64,000 nucleotides of DNA, taken from contig NZ_CP016594.1 in the NCBI RefSeq assembly GCF_001698225.1, positions 5,580,001 to 5,644,000 on the forward strand, read 5' to 3'. This stretch comes from Gordonia terrae. Its GTDB lineage: Bacteria; Actinomycetota; Actinomycetes; Mycobacteriales; Mycobacteriaceae. This document shows positions 16,686 through 25,228 of this stretch, one piece after another. The notes beneath the pieces were generated by a model. The model saw nothing but the letters and a program-made list of their open reading frames with translations. It did not search any database and was not told where the DNA came from. Made by a program: the position numbers and the translations under genes. How positions within the stretch are numbered: position 1 is the stretch's first letter; each line of letters opens with the position of its first letter.

Positions 16686-17569
16686 GCGTAGACGACCTCC
16701 GGCTCGGGTTCCCAGATGCGGGCGTTCTCCACACCGGGCAGTTTGGCCAGCGCTCGGTACTCACTTGCCATCGCCACCCAATCGTCGGTCTCGGCGATGA
16801 CGGCCGGTTTGCACGCGATCGCGTCACGGACCACAGCGAACGAATCCCGGTTGGACACGAGCAGGGTGTAGAAGCCGTCGAAGTTCGCGCACACCTCTTT
16901 CAGCGCGGTCTCCACATCCTTGCCCGCCGCCAGCTGATGTGCGACGAAGCGAGCACCCACCTCGGTGTCGTTCTCACTGTCGAATTCCACTCCCGCAGCG
17001 CGGAGCTCGCGACGGATGGTCGCGTGGTTGGCAAACGATCCGTTGTGGACGAGGCACTGTTCGGGACCGACCGCGAACGGGTGCGCACCGGACGAGGTCA
17101 CTGCGGACTCGGTCGCCATCCGCGTGTGGCCGACGCCCTGCCATCCCGATACTGCTGCGAGCCCCCATGATTCGGTCAGGTCGCGGGGCGCACCGACTCC
17201 CTTGAGGACGGTGAGATCCGACCCGAAGCCCGCGACGAGTGCGTGCGGGTAGGCCGCTCGGGCGGCGGCCAGCAGTTCGTCGGACGTCACCGGGGCGGAG
17301 GCCACGAGAGTGATGTCGATCGACTGTGCCGCGACGGGCACGCCGAGGGCCGCGCTCAAGATCGCGGACACCTCGTCGGGCACCGCGTCCAGTTCGAGCA
17401 GGGAGATGCAGCCGTGACCCGGCGGCGCCCACGCGGGGTTGCCGTAGACGGCGATTCCTGCCGAATCCGCACCGCGGTCCTGCATCTCGCCGAGCATCTC
17501 GGCGAGCATCTCGCCGAGCCGGGGGTGGAGGTCCGGGTTGCGCAGATGCAGCCCGACGATTCCGCACAT
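16673..17569 (-). CDS. glxB: Class II glutamine amidotransferase GlxB / N-methylglutamate synthase subunit
   Basis: A 298-residue Ntn-type glutaminase domain starting MCGIVGLHLRN, in which Cys2 becomes the nucleophile after removal of Met1. Further conserved signatures are DRGADSAGIAVYG, GHTRMATESAVTSSGAHPF and CLVHNGSFANHATIRREL, as in glutamate synthase and PurF amidotransferase domains. It would release ammonia or, in the methylamine pathway, methylamine from gamma-glutamylmethylamide for transfer by GlxC/GlxD. Residues 18-30 repeat a Gly/Ala-Glu-Met unit (LGEMLAEMLGEM), encoded by short tandem repeats. It lies 66 bp after glnT. Confidence 0.88.
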   Translation of the reverse strand: MCGIVGLHLRNPDLHPRLGEMLAEMLGEMQDRGADSAGIAVYGNPAWAPPGHGCISLLELDAVPDEVSAILSAALGVPVAAQSIDITLVASAPVTSDELLAAARAAYPHALVAGFGSDLTVLKGVGAPRDLTESWGLAAVSGWQGVGHTRMATESAVTSSGAHPFAVGPEQCLVHNGSFANHATIRRELRAAGVEFDSENDTEVGARFVAHQLAAGKDVETALKEVCANFDGFYTLLVSNRDSFAVVRDAIACKPAVIAETDDWVAMASEYRALAKLPGVENARIWEPEPEVVYAWTR

Positions 17570-17635
17570 GGTCAGATCCTTTACGTCGAGGGGTGGATGA
17601 TGCTGTCTGAGAGATGAATCGGTCGAGGTGGACAG

Positions 17636-18994
17636 TCAGAACGCCGTCAGGTACTTGTCGACCTCCCACGGCGTGACCGCCGCGTGCCAGTCGAAGAACT
17701 CGTCGCGCTTCAACCCGGCGAAGTACGCGGAGACCCGCTGCTGATCGGCCGGCCAGTCCTCGGGCAGTGCGGCGTCGAGTGTTCCGGTGACCACTGCGTC
17801 GGCCTCCAGCGCCTCCACGGCGTGCAGGAGGGTGAGCGGGAGTTCGGCGATGTGCCCGGGACAGTTCCCGACCGCACCGGGGTCCAGACTTCGCTTGATG
17901 CCGTCGAGTCCGGCCCCCAGCAGCGCGGCGGCGGCCAGATAGGGATTCGCCGATCCGTCGCCTCCCCGGAGCTCGACCCGCTGGTCGTCGGGCACTCGGA
18001 TGTAATGGGTGCGATCGTTGCCACCGTAGGTGGCCCGCCGGGGAGCCCAGGACGCACCGGAGCGGGTCGCGGTCGCGCCGGTGCGCTTGTAGGAGTTGAC
18101 CGTCGGCGCGATGACGGCCTGGAGCGCGGGTGCGTGCTCCAGGATTCCGCCGATGAACCCGTAGGCGGTCTCCGACAATCCGAGGCCGCGCTCGTCGTCG
18201 GTGACCTGGGGGAACACCGCGTCACCCGCCTGCGTCAGGGACAGGTGGAAGTGCAATCCCGATCCGGTGCGCTCGGCGAAGGGCTTCGGCATGAAGGTGG
18301 CGATCATGCCCTTCTCCGCGGCCAGGGCGGAGAGCAGGTAGCGGAGGGTGACGACACGATCGGCGGTCGTCAGCGCATCGGAGTAGGCGAAGTTCTGCTC
18401 GAACTGGCCGTTGCCGTCCTCGTGATCGTTGGCGTAGTTCCTCCAGCCGAGCTGGTTCATCGCGGTGGAGACAGTCGTGAGATGGTCGTACATCCGGGTG
18501 AGTCCGCGCACGTCGTAACACGGCTGATCGGAGTCGTCGGCGGCGTCGGCGGTCATCAGCGAACCATCCGCGGCCCGCTTGAGCAGGAAGTACTCGACCT
18601 CCGCCCCGACCCACGGTTCGAAGCCGGCGTCCGCGGTCTGCGCGATGAGCGCCTTGAGGATGTTTCTCGGCGCGAAGGGCCACGGCTTGCCCTCGACGTG
18701 CGGGTCACACTGGACGACCGCGAGCCCCTCTTTGATGAACGGGATGGGGAGGAACGACCGGACGTCCGGGATCGCGATGAGATCGGGGTCCTTCGGTTCC
18801 TGCCCGATCGCGCCGACGGCGTAACCGGCGAAACCCACACCGTCGGAGGCCAGTTCGTCGACCGCCTCCACCGGCACCAGTTTGGCGCAGGGTTTGCCGC
18901 GGAGGTCGACGAACATCGCGAGGATGAACTTCGTGCCGTGCGTGGCGCAGAGATCGGCGAGGTCGCCGGTCGTCGTCTCGGTGGTCGTCATCAT
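17636..18994 (-). CDS. glnT: GlnT/GmaS-type glutamine synthetase-like ligase (gamma-glutamylmethylamide synthetase candidate)
   Basis: A 452-residue glutamine-synthetase-fold enzyme. Visible signatures are the metal-binding VGAEVEYFL, the ATP-site region NGQFEQNFAY, HFHLSLTQAG with the conserved His, NSYKRTG and RVELRGGDGSANPYLAAAALL. Length and motifs fit the GlnT (GS type III of rhizobia)/GmaS branch, whose members ligate glutamate to methylamine or other alkylamines instead of ammonia. The MKPFAERTGSGLH-like MPKPFAERTGSGLHFH segment is also characteristic. It is the first gene of the glnT-glxBCD-flavoprotein-XRE operon. In this setting gamma-glutamylmethylamide synthetase is the best guess; ammonia- or other amine-specific ligation is possible. 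Confidence 0.85.
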   Translation of the reverse strand: MMTTTETTTGDLADLCATHGTKFILAMFVDLRGKPCAKLVPVEAVDELASDGVGFAGYAVGAIGQEPKDPDLIAIPDVRSFLPIPFIKEGLAVVQCDPHVEGKPWPFAPRNILKALIAQTADAGFEPWVGAEVEYFLLKRAADGSLMTADAADDSDQPCYDVRGLTRMYDHLTTVSTAMNQLGWRNYANDHEDGNGQFEQNFAYSDALTTADRVVTLRYLLSALAAEKGMIATFMPKPFAERTGSGLHFHLSLTQAGDAVFPQVTDDERGLGLSETAYGFIGGILEHAPALQAVIAPTVNSYKRTGATATRSGASWAPRRATYGGNDRTHYIRVPDDQRVELRGGDGSANPYLAAAALLGAGLDGIKRSLDPGAVGNCPGHIAELPLTLLHAVEALEADAVVTGTLDAALPEDWPADQQRVSAYFAGLKRDEFFDWHAAVTPWEVDKYLTAF

Positions 18995-19053
18995 GTGCTC
19001 CGGGGGTCGACTCTAGGGGCTGCGGTTGCGTCTGTCCACTCTTGTGAACCTTT

Positions 19054-19070
19054 GTCTACTATTAGTAGAC
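19054..19070. promoter_or_regulatory. Palindrome GTCTACTA-T-TAGTAGAC before glnT
   Basis: A 17-bp perfect palindrome (8-bp arms, 1-nt centre) lies 60 bp upstream of the glnT start. It looks like an operator for a dimeric regulator; no second copy was seen in the window, and its shape resembles sites of FCD-GntR regulators, none of which is next to this operon. Confidence 0.5.
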
Positions 19071-19156
19071 ATGCGGGATGTTTCGGCCCTGTTTCGACTT
19101 AGTGAGCGGTCGGTGTCGGTTTGCCCGCACGATTACGGCGTCGGACAACGCAGACG

Positions 19157-19193
19157 ACTCGGGGGCCCACCGTCGAACGGCGGGCCCCCGAGT
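19157..19193 (-). terminator. GC-rich hairpin between amt and glnT
   Basis: Perfect 12-bp arms ACTCGGGGGCCC (19157-19168) and GGGCCCCCGAGT (19182-19193) flank an inner CCGT/ACGG stem. It lies 31 bp past the amt stop and ends the minus-strand N-demethylase-amt transcript, separating it from the glnT operon. There is no U-run, as is common in high-GC actinobacteria. Confidence 0.7.
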
Positions 19194-19223
19194 GGTCGGG
19201 TCGAGAACGACGACCGGCGTCGA

Positions 19224-20594
19224 TCAGACCCCGGCCGGCGGCGCCGAGGCCGGAGCCGACGGCGGCATCGCCTCCTCCACCTTGTCCGCGGCGCGAGCGG
19301 GCGACATGGTCGCGAGTCCGCCGGCGTGACCGACCGAGGCGGCGGGAATCTCGTACGCCGTCTCCGCGTGGACCGCGGTGTCGAGGCCGACCATCTCGGT
19401 CTCCTCGTCGACGCGCATGCCGATGAGCTTGTCGAGCCCCTTGGCGATCAGCCAGGTCATCACGAACGAGTACGTGCAGGTGATCACGATGCCCGCGAGT
19501 TCGCGCCAGACGATGTCGACCGGTCCGCCGAACAGGATGCCCTGCACACCCGCCGGCGCGGCCTCGGTGGCGAACAGCACGATGCAGATGGTTCCGACGA
19601 TGCCGCCGATGCCGTGCACCGCGAAGGCGTCGAGCGTCTCGTCGATCTTGATCTTGCTCTTGAAGCTGAGCAGGAACGCCACGACCGCAGCGGCGAAGAT
19701 GCCGACGAGCAGTGCACCGAGCGGGGCCATGCTGCTGGCCGCAGGGGTGATGCCGACGAGGCCGGCGACGGTACCGGTGATCATGCCGAGGGAGGTGACG
19801 TGTCCCTCGCGCCACCTCTCGATGATCGCGAAGCCGATCATTCCCGCCGAGCCGGCCAGCAGCGTGTTCAGGATGACGGCCTGCGCGAGGAAATTGGCAC
19901 CGAGCGCGCAACTGCCGTTGAACCCGAACCACCCGAAGAACAAGATGCCGCCGCCCATGATGGTCATCGGCACATTGTGCGGACGTTCCATCCGGCGCTT
20001 GCGCGCACCGAGCACCACTGCCAGGGCGAGGGCCGCGACACCGGCGTTCATGTGCACCGCGGTTCCGCCCGCGTAGTCGACGATCTCGAGGTCGTTCAGC
20101 AGGAACCCGCCGCTGTAGTTGTCGTCGACGTCGGCCGCGAAGACCCAGTGCGCGACCGGGAAGTACACCACGACGAGCCAGATCGGGGCGAAGACGAGCC
20201 ACGCCGAGAACTTCATCCGACCGGCCGCACCGCTGGCCACGATGGCGATCGTGATGGCTGCGAACAGGATGAACCAGGCTGCGAAGTAGAGGGTCTGAGT
20301 GGCACCGGAGGCGTCGTCGGTGAGCCAGTTGGTCAGGCCGATGTAGTCGGTCGGGTTGCCGATGAGGCCCCACCCGCCCACCGACGGACCGGACACCAGG
20401 CCGTGCCCGATCACGACGTAGAGGACCGCCGTGATCGCCAGGGTGGACATGACCATCGTCATGATGTTGAGGACGTTCTTCGATCCGACCATGCCCCCGT
20501 AGAAGAAGGCCAGGCCCGGGAACATCAGCAGGACGAAGACGAAGGCCGCCAGCATCCATGCCAGGTCGGCATTGGCGGCGAGTATGGGTTCCAT
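19224..20594 (-). CDS. amt: Ammonium (methylammonium) transporter Amt
   Basis: A 456-residue membrane protein with about eleven hydrophobic helices. Amt signatures include FFYGGMVGSKNVLNIMTM, the periplasmic FAAWFILFAA region, the pore-lining GGTAVHMNAGVAALALA (first pore His) and DAFAVHGIGGIVGTI (second pore His), and FFGWFGFNGSCALGAN. A soluble Ala/Pro-rich C-terminal tail of about 55 residues follows. It is the last gene of the N-demethylase operon, 56 bp after the heme subunit, which suggests uptake of methylammonium or recapture of ammonia from amine catabolism. No GlnK gene adjoins it. Confidence 0.93.
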   Translation of the reverse strand: MEPILAANADLAWMLAAFVFVLLMFPGLAFFYGGMVGSKNVLNIMTMVMSTLAITAVLYVVIGHGLVSGPSVGGWGLIGNPTDYIGLTNWLTDDASGATQTLYFAAWFILFAAITIAIVASGAAGRMKFSAWLVFAPIWLVVVYFPVAHWVFAADVDDNYSGGFLLNDLEIVDYAGGTAVHMNAGVAALALAVVLGARKRRMERPHNVPMTIMGGGILFFGWFGFNGSCALGANFLAQAVILNTLLAGSAGMIGFAIIERWREGHVTSLGMITGTVAGLVGITPAASSMAPLGALLVGIFAAAVVAFLLSFKSKIKIDETLDAFAVHGIGGIVGTICIVLFATEAAPAGVQGILFGGPVDIVWRELAGIVITCTYSFVMTWLIAKGLDKLIGMRVDEETEMVGLDTAVHAETAYEIPAASVGHAGGLATMSPARAADKVEEAMPPSAPASAPPAGV

Positions 20595-20650
20595 GAGCGA
20601 TCTTTCGGTTCTGGGACTCTACGAGACGTCGGGTGTTACGGGACCAGGGC

Positions 20651-21697
20651 TCACGGGCGACTTTGACCGCGGAGATATGCGACGACGTTGTCGCGATAGT
20701 CGAGAAAACCCTTGTAGGCGGCGATGTCCTCGCCGAGCGTCTCGATGACGGTCGCCAACTGACCGGCCCACTCGGGTATGCGCTTCACGTCCTCGAGCGA
20801 GGCCATGAATGTCCGGATATTGAACGTCACCGCACCCGACATCGGCAACCGGACGAAGTGTTCGAGCTCGATGCGCAGTCGCGCGCGGCCGAAATCGCCG
20901 TCGGCGATCATGCCCGCGACGTCGGCCGCCCACTCCGGCAACTCCTCGAGACTGACGTCGAGCTTGTGCGAGTCCGACGCCGACAGCGTCCAGTTCACCC
21001 TGCGGTACACCTGGTCTGCGGGTAGCCTGCGCAGGAACTGCTCGGCGCGGGCGACGATGCCCTCGCGGAGCATGCGGGGAACGGGAGCGTGGATCTCGTA
21101 CATGTCCATGCCGACGTCGAACGACACCGACCACGCGGCGGCGAAGGTCACCACGCCGGCGTCGAAGTACAGGTGTCCGTCGCGCTCGGTGACGAGCAGC
21201 AGGTCGTCGGGTACCTCGCGGGCGAGGAACTCCATCGGGCCCCACGGCAGGGTGGCCGGGTCGCCGAGGACGAATCCCTGGTCTGTCCCGAGAAGGTCGT
21301 TGCGCCAATGGAATCGGCCGTCACCGTACTCGGTGAGCCGCATGTTCGCGGGATAGGCGTGGCCGAGATCCCGGAGGTAGTACAGGAGAAGGTCCCAGCA
21401 CGCGAGTTCCATGCCCGGACGCACCCGGACACGCGTCGGATCGGCGTCGAGGATTCGGCGTCGCTCGGCCATGATCGCCGGGTACTCGACACCGCCGAGG
21501 TCGACGAGGTGCCGCCCCCATTCCCCGGCGCGGGTGGGGCGCGGGATGCGTGCCGGCTCCACGTTGACGCTGTAGGAGAACTCCTCCAGTTCGTCCGGGA
21601 ACGGCCAGGGCAGGTTAGCCAGATGGTCGACCCGCCGGTCACATTCGGCCCGCTCGCTTCGCTCCCGGCGCCGGGTCGAGAACGAATCGATGCTCAC
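20651..21697 (-). CDS. Heme-dependent oxidative N-demethylase, heme subunit (DUF3445), copy 1
   Basis: A 348-residue protein (GTG 21697, overlapping the reductase stop as GTGA) of the DUF3445/heme-dependent oxidative N-demethylase family, which includes the heme subunit of dimethylamine monooxygenase. Recognisable blocks are YSVNVEPARIPRPTRAGEW, RFHWRNDLLGTDQGFVLGDP, LYFDAGVVTFAAAWS, FDVGMDMYEIHAPVPRM and YRRVNWTLSASDSHKLDVS. Known family members convert dimethylamine plus O2 and NADPH to methylamine and formaldehyde, receiving electrons from a flavin/2Fe-2S reductase like the one encoded just upstream. A paralogue is fused to another subunit at 22692. Distinct substrate preference of the two copies is likely but not shown. 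Confidence 0.85.
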   Translation of the reverse strand: MSIDSFSTRRRERSERAECDRRVDHLANLPWPFPDELEEFSYSVNVEPARIPRPTRAGEWGRHLVDLGGVEYPAIMAERRRILDADPTRVRVRPGMELACWDLLLYYLRDLGHAYPANMRLTEYGDGRFHWRNDLLGTDQGFVLGDPATLPWGPMEFLAREVPDDLLLVTERDGHLYFDAGVVTFAAAWSVSFDVGMDMYEIHAPVPRMLREGIVARAEQFLRRLPADQVYRRVNWTLSASDSHKLDVSLEELPEWAADVAGMIADGDFGRARLRIELEHFVRLPMSGAVTFNIRTFMASLEDVKRIPEWAGQLATVIETLGEDIAAYKGFLDYRDNVVAYLRGQSRP

Positions 21698-22695
21698 AGG
21701 TCCACCTCGATCTCCACGCCACGCGACACGCAGCACAGCATTGCGTCGCCGGTGGCCTTCTCGTCGTCGGTCAACACGAAGTCACGGTGCTCGATACGCC
21801 CGCCGCGCACCGGGATTCGACACTCGCCGCACACCCCCTGACGGCACAGGTTGGACACCGGCGCACCGTTGTCGAGAAGTCGCTGCAGCAGCGACACCCC
21901 GGGCGGTACGTCGATCCGGACCCCGGTGGACGCCAGGGTGACGGTGAACGGGTCACCGGGATCCTGCTCGGGTGCACTGAAGCGCTCGAGATGAACACGT
22001 GTGCTCGGCCAGCCGGCCGCCTCGGCGAGTTCCGTATACGCCGTCAGCATCGACGCCGGGCCGCAGGCGTAGGCGTGTGTGCCGAGCGGCTGGGCACGAA
22101 GCCGCTCGGCGAGCAGCGCGGCGGTCGCCGCGGCCCCGGACACCTCGTGCAGAGTCACGGAGGGTTGCTCCGCGAGCGCGCGCAGGTCGTCGGCATGCGC
22201 ATCGCACCCCGGGCGATACGAGTAGACGATGTCGACGCGACGCCCGTCCCGGGCCAGAGCTCGGGCATGGGACAGCACCGGCGTCACGCCGATGCCACCG
22301 GCCACCAGCAGGGCGCCGCGCTGATCGAGCACCGGCGGGAACATCGAACGCGGACCCTCGATCTCGATGACGGCATCGACGACGAGGTTGTCGTGCAACC
22401 AATCCGAACCACCGCCCGCACCACGTCGCAGCACCGAGATGCCATAGCTGGTCGGGTACATCCCGTCGTCGACGAGCGAGTAGGCGTTGCGTTGTCCGCC
22501 CGCGGAGATGATCAGGTGGCTGCCCGGCTGATACGCGGTCAGAGCCGGCGCATCGGCATCGAGGGGTCCGAACCGGAAGTGGGTCACCTCATGGGTGAGT
22601 CGTCGCACCGAGAGGACGCGCATCGGTCTCGGACCGGTGGCGTATGCGGGGTGGAGGTGAGCCGGATACGCCACCCCGACAGTGGCCGCGGTCAT
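21694..22695 (-). CDS. PDR/VanB-type flavin-iron-sulfur reductase, copy 1 (N-demethylase electron transfer subunit)
   Basis: A 333-residue protein with a flavin-binding barrel (about 25-130; QRNAYSLVDDG is the flavin-site signature), an NAD(P) domain (LVAGGIGVTPVLSHARAL, YACGPASMLTAY) and a C-terminal plant-type 2Fe-2S ferredoxin with NLCRQGVCGECRIPV and a final Cys in MLCCVSR. This is the vanillate-demethylase-reductase layout and matches the reductase subunit of dimethylamine monooxygenase. It passes electrons one at a time from NAD(P)H to the heme subunit. The start overlaps the upstream fusion gene stop, and its own stop overlaps the downstream heme subunit start, implying co-translation of a complex. 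Confidence 0.88.
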   Translation of the reverse strand: MTAATVGVAYPAHLHPAYATGPRPMRVLSVRRLTHEVTHFRFGPLDADAPALTAYQPGSHLIISAGGQRNAYSLVDDGMYPTSYGISVLRRGAGGGSDWLHDNLVVDAVIEIEGPRSMFPPVLDQRGALLVAGGIGVTPVLSHARALARDGRRVDIVYSYRPGCDAHADDLRALAEQPSVTLHEVSGAAATAALLAERLRAQPLGTHAYACGPASMLTAYTELAEAAGWPSTRVHLERFSAPEQDPGDPFTVTLASTGVRIDVPPGVSLLQRLLDNGAPVSNLCRQGVCGECRIPVRGGRIEHRDFVLTDDEKATGDAMLCCVSRGVEIEVDL

Positions 22696-24230
22696 GCCTC
22701 GCCGCCCGACGCGGAGCCCAGAAAACTACCCAGTACGGGCGAATGATGCTCGTGCACTCCGAGATCCCGTGCGCAACCGGGGCACACGACGGTACCGCCG
22801 GCAGCGGCGACGACCCGAAAGGTGTCGCGGCAGTGTGCACAGTACAGTGGCAGATCGCGCGTGTGCGTGACATACGACGACAGTTCGGCCGCCACCGCGC
22901 CGGCGGCCCGGGCCATCGCGAGTGCGGTCATCACGTCGTACTGTCCCCCGGTCACCAGGATGCGGGTGCCGGTGCGGCACTCGTCGAGAGCCGACCGCAG
23001 CGCCGACCGGTCCGCTGCGTCGACGAGTGCGTCGAGGACCAGCAGACGCGTCGCGCCGATCGCCTCGGCCTCACCCACCCAGCCCCGGGACACGTGCGCG
23101 ACGTCGGCGTCGTCTCCGATCGCCACGACGACAAACGCCGATCCGGTGGTGTCGACGGCCGGCGGCCTCGTGGGCCAGACCGGCATCCCCGGCCCGGCGG
23201 TCGCGGTCGATGCGGGAGTCCATGCGCGCAACCACTCCGCCGCCCGCTCCCGGAACTTGATGATGCCCTTGTAATCGGCCATGTCGGCCGGCAATTCGGA
23301 CAGGACGTCGGCGGCGCGGCGCCGCCAGGGTTCGACCGTCGCGAGTTGGTCGAGCGGCAGCATGTAGGTCCGGATCAGGAACATCACCGCACCCGAGTCC
23401 GGCAGGCGGATGAGGTGTTGCACCTCCACGCGCAGATGCACCCGCCTGCCGAACTCGTCGTCGGGCACCCGCTGAATGGCCTCCCGGTCGGGTCCCCACT
23501 CGTGGTAGATCTCGGTCGAGACGTCGAGGCGGCGGTCGATGGTCAGGGTCCAGTTGGTCCGCCGGTACGGCTGATGGGGTTGCAAGCGCTTGAGGAACTC
23601 GTGCGCGCGGGTGATCACGCCTTCCTTCCGGATGCGTGGCACCGGTCCGTGGATCTCGAGGAAGCTCATCCCGACGTCGAACCCGAAGCTCCAGTCGGCG
23701 GCGAAGGTCACCACCCCGGCGTCGACATACAGCTGGTCGTTGCGCTGATCGAGGAGCGCGATGTCCTCCTGAACCTGAGAGGTGATGTACCGCAACGGTT
23801 CCTCGGGCAGAGACGCGGGATCGCCGTAGCGGAAGTGCTGCTCGATCCCCAGGATCTCGTTCCGCCATGACCAGGTGTCGGTTCCTGTTGTCCGGAGCTG
23901 CATCTGATCGGGGTGGGTGGCGTCGAGTTCCCGCATCAGCGTCAACATCGCGTCCCACGCGGCCGGCACCATGTGCGGCAGCACCGCGTGGCGGGTGGGA
24001 TCGGCGGCCAGGATCATCGCGCGCCGGTCGAGTTCGGCGCGGTACTCCGAGTCGATGTCGACCACCGCTGCGCCCCACCGGCCGGCCGCGGTGGTCACCG
24101 TCGTCCGTGCCGGCTCGACGTTCGTGCTGTATCGGTAACGGTCTTCGGGGAACGGGAACGGAAAGCCCGCGAGGAGATCATCCGCGGACGGCACACCTGT
24201 TCCGGCCGTCGGTTCGAATGTGGTCGTCAC
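22692..24230 (-). CDS. Heme N-demethylase subunit fused to small cysteine-rich N-demethylase subunit
   Basis: A 512-residue fusion. Residues about 1-345 are a DUF3445 heme subunit paralogous to the product of 20651-21697 (TWSWRNEILGIEQHFRYGDP, LYVDAGVVTFAADWSFGFDV, FLEIHGPVPRIR, YRRTNWTLTIDRRLDVS). After a Pro/Thr-rich linker, residues about 367-512 resemble the separate protein encoded at 25225-25794, ending with YCAHCRDTFRVVAA and VVCPGCARDLGVHEHHSP. The four Cys look metal-binding, as reported for the small subunit of dimethylamine monooxygenase. GTG 24230 overlaps the upstream reductase stop. The fusion would hold heme and small subunits at 1:1 and gives one demethylase complex encoded with the 21694 reductase or the 24227 reductase. 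Confidence 0.82.
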   Translation of the reverse strand: MTTTFEPTAGTGVPSADDLLAGFPFPFPEDRYRYSTNVEPARTTVTTAAGRWGAAVVDIDSEYRAELDRRAMILAADPTRHAVLPHMVPAAWDAMLTLMRELDATHPDQMQLRTTGTDTWSWRNEILGIEQHFRYGDPASLPEEPLRYITSQVQEDIALLDQRNDQLYVDAGVVTFAADWSFGFDVGMSFLEIHGPVPRIRKEGVITRAHEFLKRLQPHQPYRRTNWTLTIDRRLDVSTEIYHEWGPDREAIQRVPDDEFGRRVHLRVEVQHLIRLPDSGAVMFLIRTYMLPLDQLATVEPWRRRAADVLSELPADMADYKGIIKFRERAAEWLRAWTPASTATAGPGMPVWPTRPPAVDTTGSAFVVVAIGDDADVAHVSRGWVGEAEAIGATRLLVLDALVDAADRSALRSALDECRTGTRILVTGGQYDVMTALAMARAAGAVAAELSSYVTHTRDLPLYCAHCRDTFRVVAAAGGTVVCPGCARDLGVHEHHSPVLGSFLGSASGGEA

Positions 24231-25228
24231 AGTGGAACCTCCAAAGTGCCTGCGGCAGTGGCACGCGAGACGCACGGCATGATGGCGTCCCCCGCGTCTT
24301 TCTCCTCGGTGCTGAGATACAGGTCGCGATGGACCGGGCTACCGCCGGCGAGCGGGATGCGGCATTCTCCGCACACCCCCTGCCGGCAGAGATTCGGCAC
24401 TGCGATGCCCTCGTCCTCGAGTGCCTCCAACATGCTGGTCCCCGCCGGCACGTCGACCGTGCGTCCCGAAGCGGTCAGCTCCACGCGGAACGGGTCGCCG
24501 GGATCGAGGGCGTCGACACCGAACCGCTCGAAGTGGACGCGCGATTCCGGCCAGCCCGCGTCGACGGCGGCACCGACGACCGCGTCGATCATCGACGACG
24601 GTCCGCACACGTACAGGTGGGTCCCGACGGGTTGGGCTCGCAGTGCCTGCCCGAGACGATCAGTGAACGACGCACGGTCGGTGAACAATTCGGCACGACG
24701 ACCGGCCAGACGGGTGACGTCGTCGAGATGCGCGGCCGACGAGTCGCGAAAGACGTAGAGCAGCTGCACATCGCGACGCCACCTGACCGCCGCCCGAAGG
24801 TGCGACACCATCGGGGTGATGCCGATCCCACCGGCTATCAACAGGTGCTTGCGCGCCCGGGCGATCGGCGCGAACGCGCTGCGCGGCAGTCCCACCGTCA
24901 CCGTTGCGCCGACCTCGAGTTCGTCGTGGAGCCACCGTGATCCGCCCTTGCCCCCGGGGAGCCGCAGAACCGAGATCGAGTACTGCGACGGGTGCGCGCC
25001 ATCACCGGTGAGGCTGTAGGCGTTGGTGGAAGCGCCCGCGTGCACGACCAGGTGGCTGCCGGGTACGTAGGCGGGCAGGGCGCGTCCGCTCGGGTCGGCG
25101 AGGGTGATCGTCCGGATGTCCCGAGAGGGCGCGTCGACAGCGGTCACGACGAGTTCCAGCGTCGTCGCGGCAGATGCACGACGCAGGACGGGCTCGGACG
25201 GGCTCATCTCGGCCACTCCGCTGATCAT
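24227..25228 (-). CDS. PDR/VanB-type flavin-iron-sulfur reductase, copy 2
   Basis: A 333-residue paralogue of the 21694 reductase with the same domain order: flavin barrel (TNAYSLTGDGAHPSQYSISV), NAD(P) domain (LIAGGIGITPMVSHLRAA; YVCGPSSMIDAVVG) and C-terminal 2Fe-2S ferredoxin (NLCRQGVCGECRIPL, final Cys in IMPCVSR). ATG 25228 overlaps the stop of the small-subunit gene. Two reductases in one operon, each next to a heme subunit, suggest gene-set duplication followed by divergence, giving two amine N-demethylases or one mixed complex. Confidence 0.88.
   Translation of the reverse strand: MISGVAEMSPSEPVLRRASAATTLELVVTAVDAPSRDIRTITLADPSGRALPAYVPGSHLVVHAGASTNAYSLTGDGAHPSQYSISVLRLPGGKGGSRWLHDELEVGATVTVGLPRSAFAPIARARKHLLIAGGIGITPMVSHLRAAVRWRRDVQLLYVFRDSSAAHLDDVTRLAGRRAELFTDRASFTDRLGQALRAQPVGTHLYVCGPSSMIDAVVGAAVDAGWPESRVHFERFGVDALDPGDPFRVELTASGRTVDVPAGTSMLEALEDEGIAVPNLCRQGVCGECRIPLAGGSPVHRDLYLSTEEKDAGDAIMPCVSRATAAGTLEVPL

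Noticed and set aside
19026..20666. 546-residue open frame on the plus strand
   Set aside because: It lies antisense to amt and has an Asp/Glu/Arg-rich composition typical of GC-rich shadow frames; amt itself is unambiguous.
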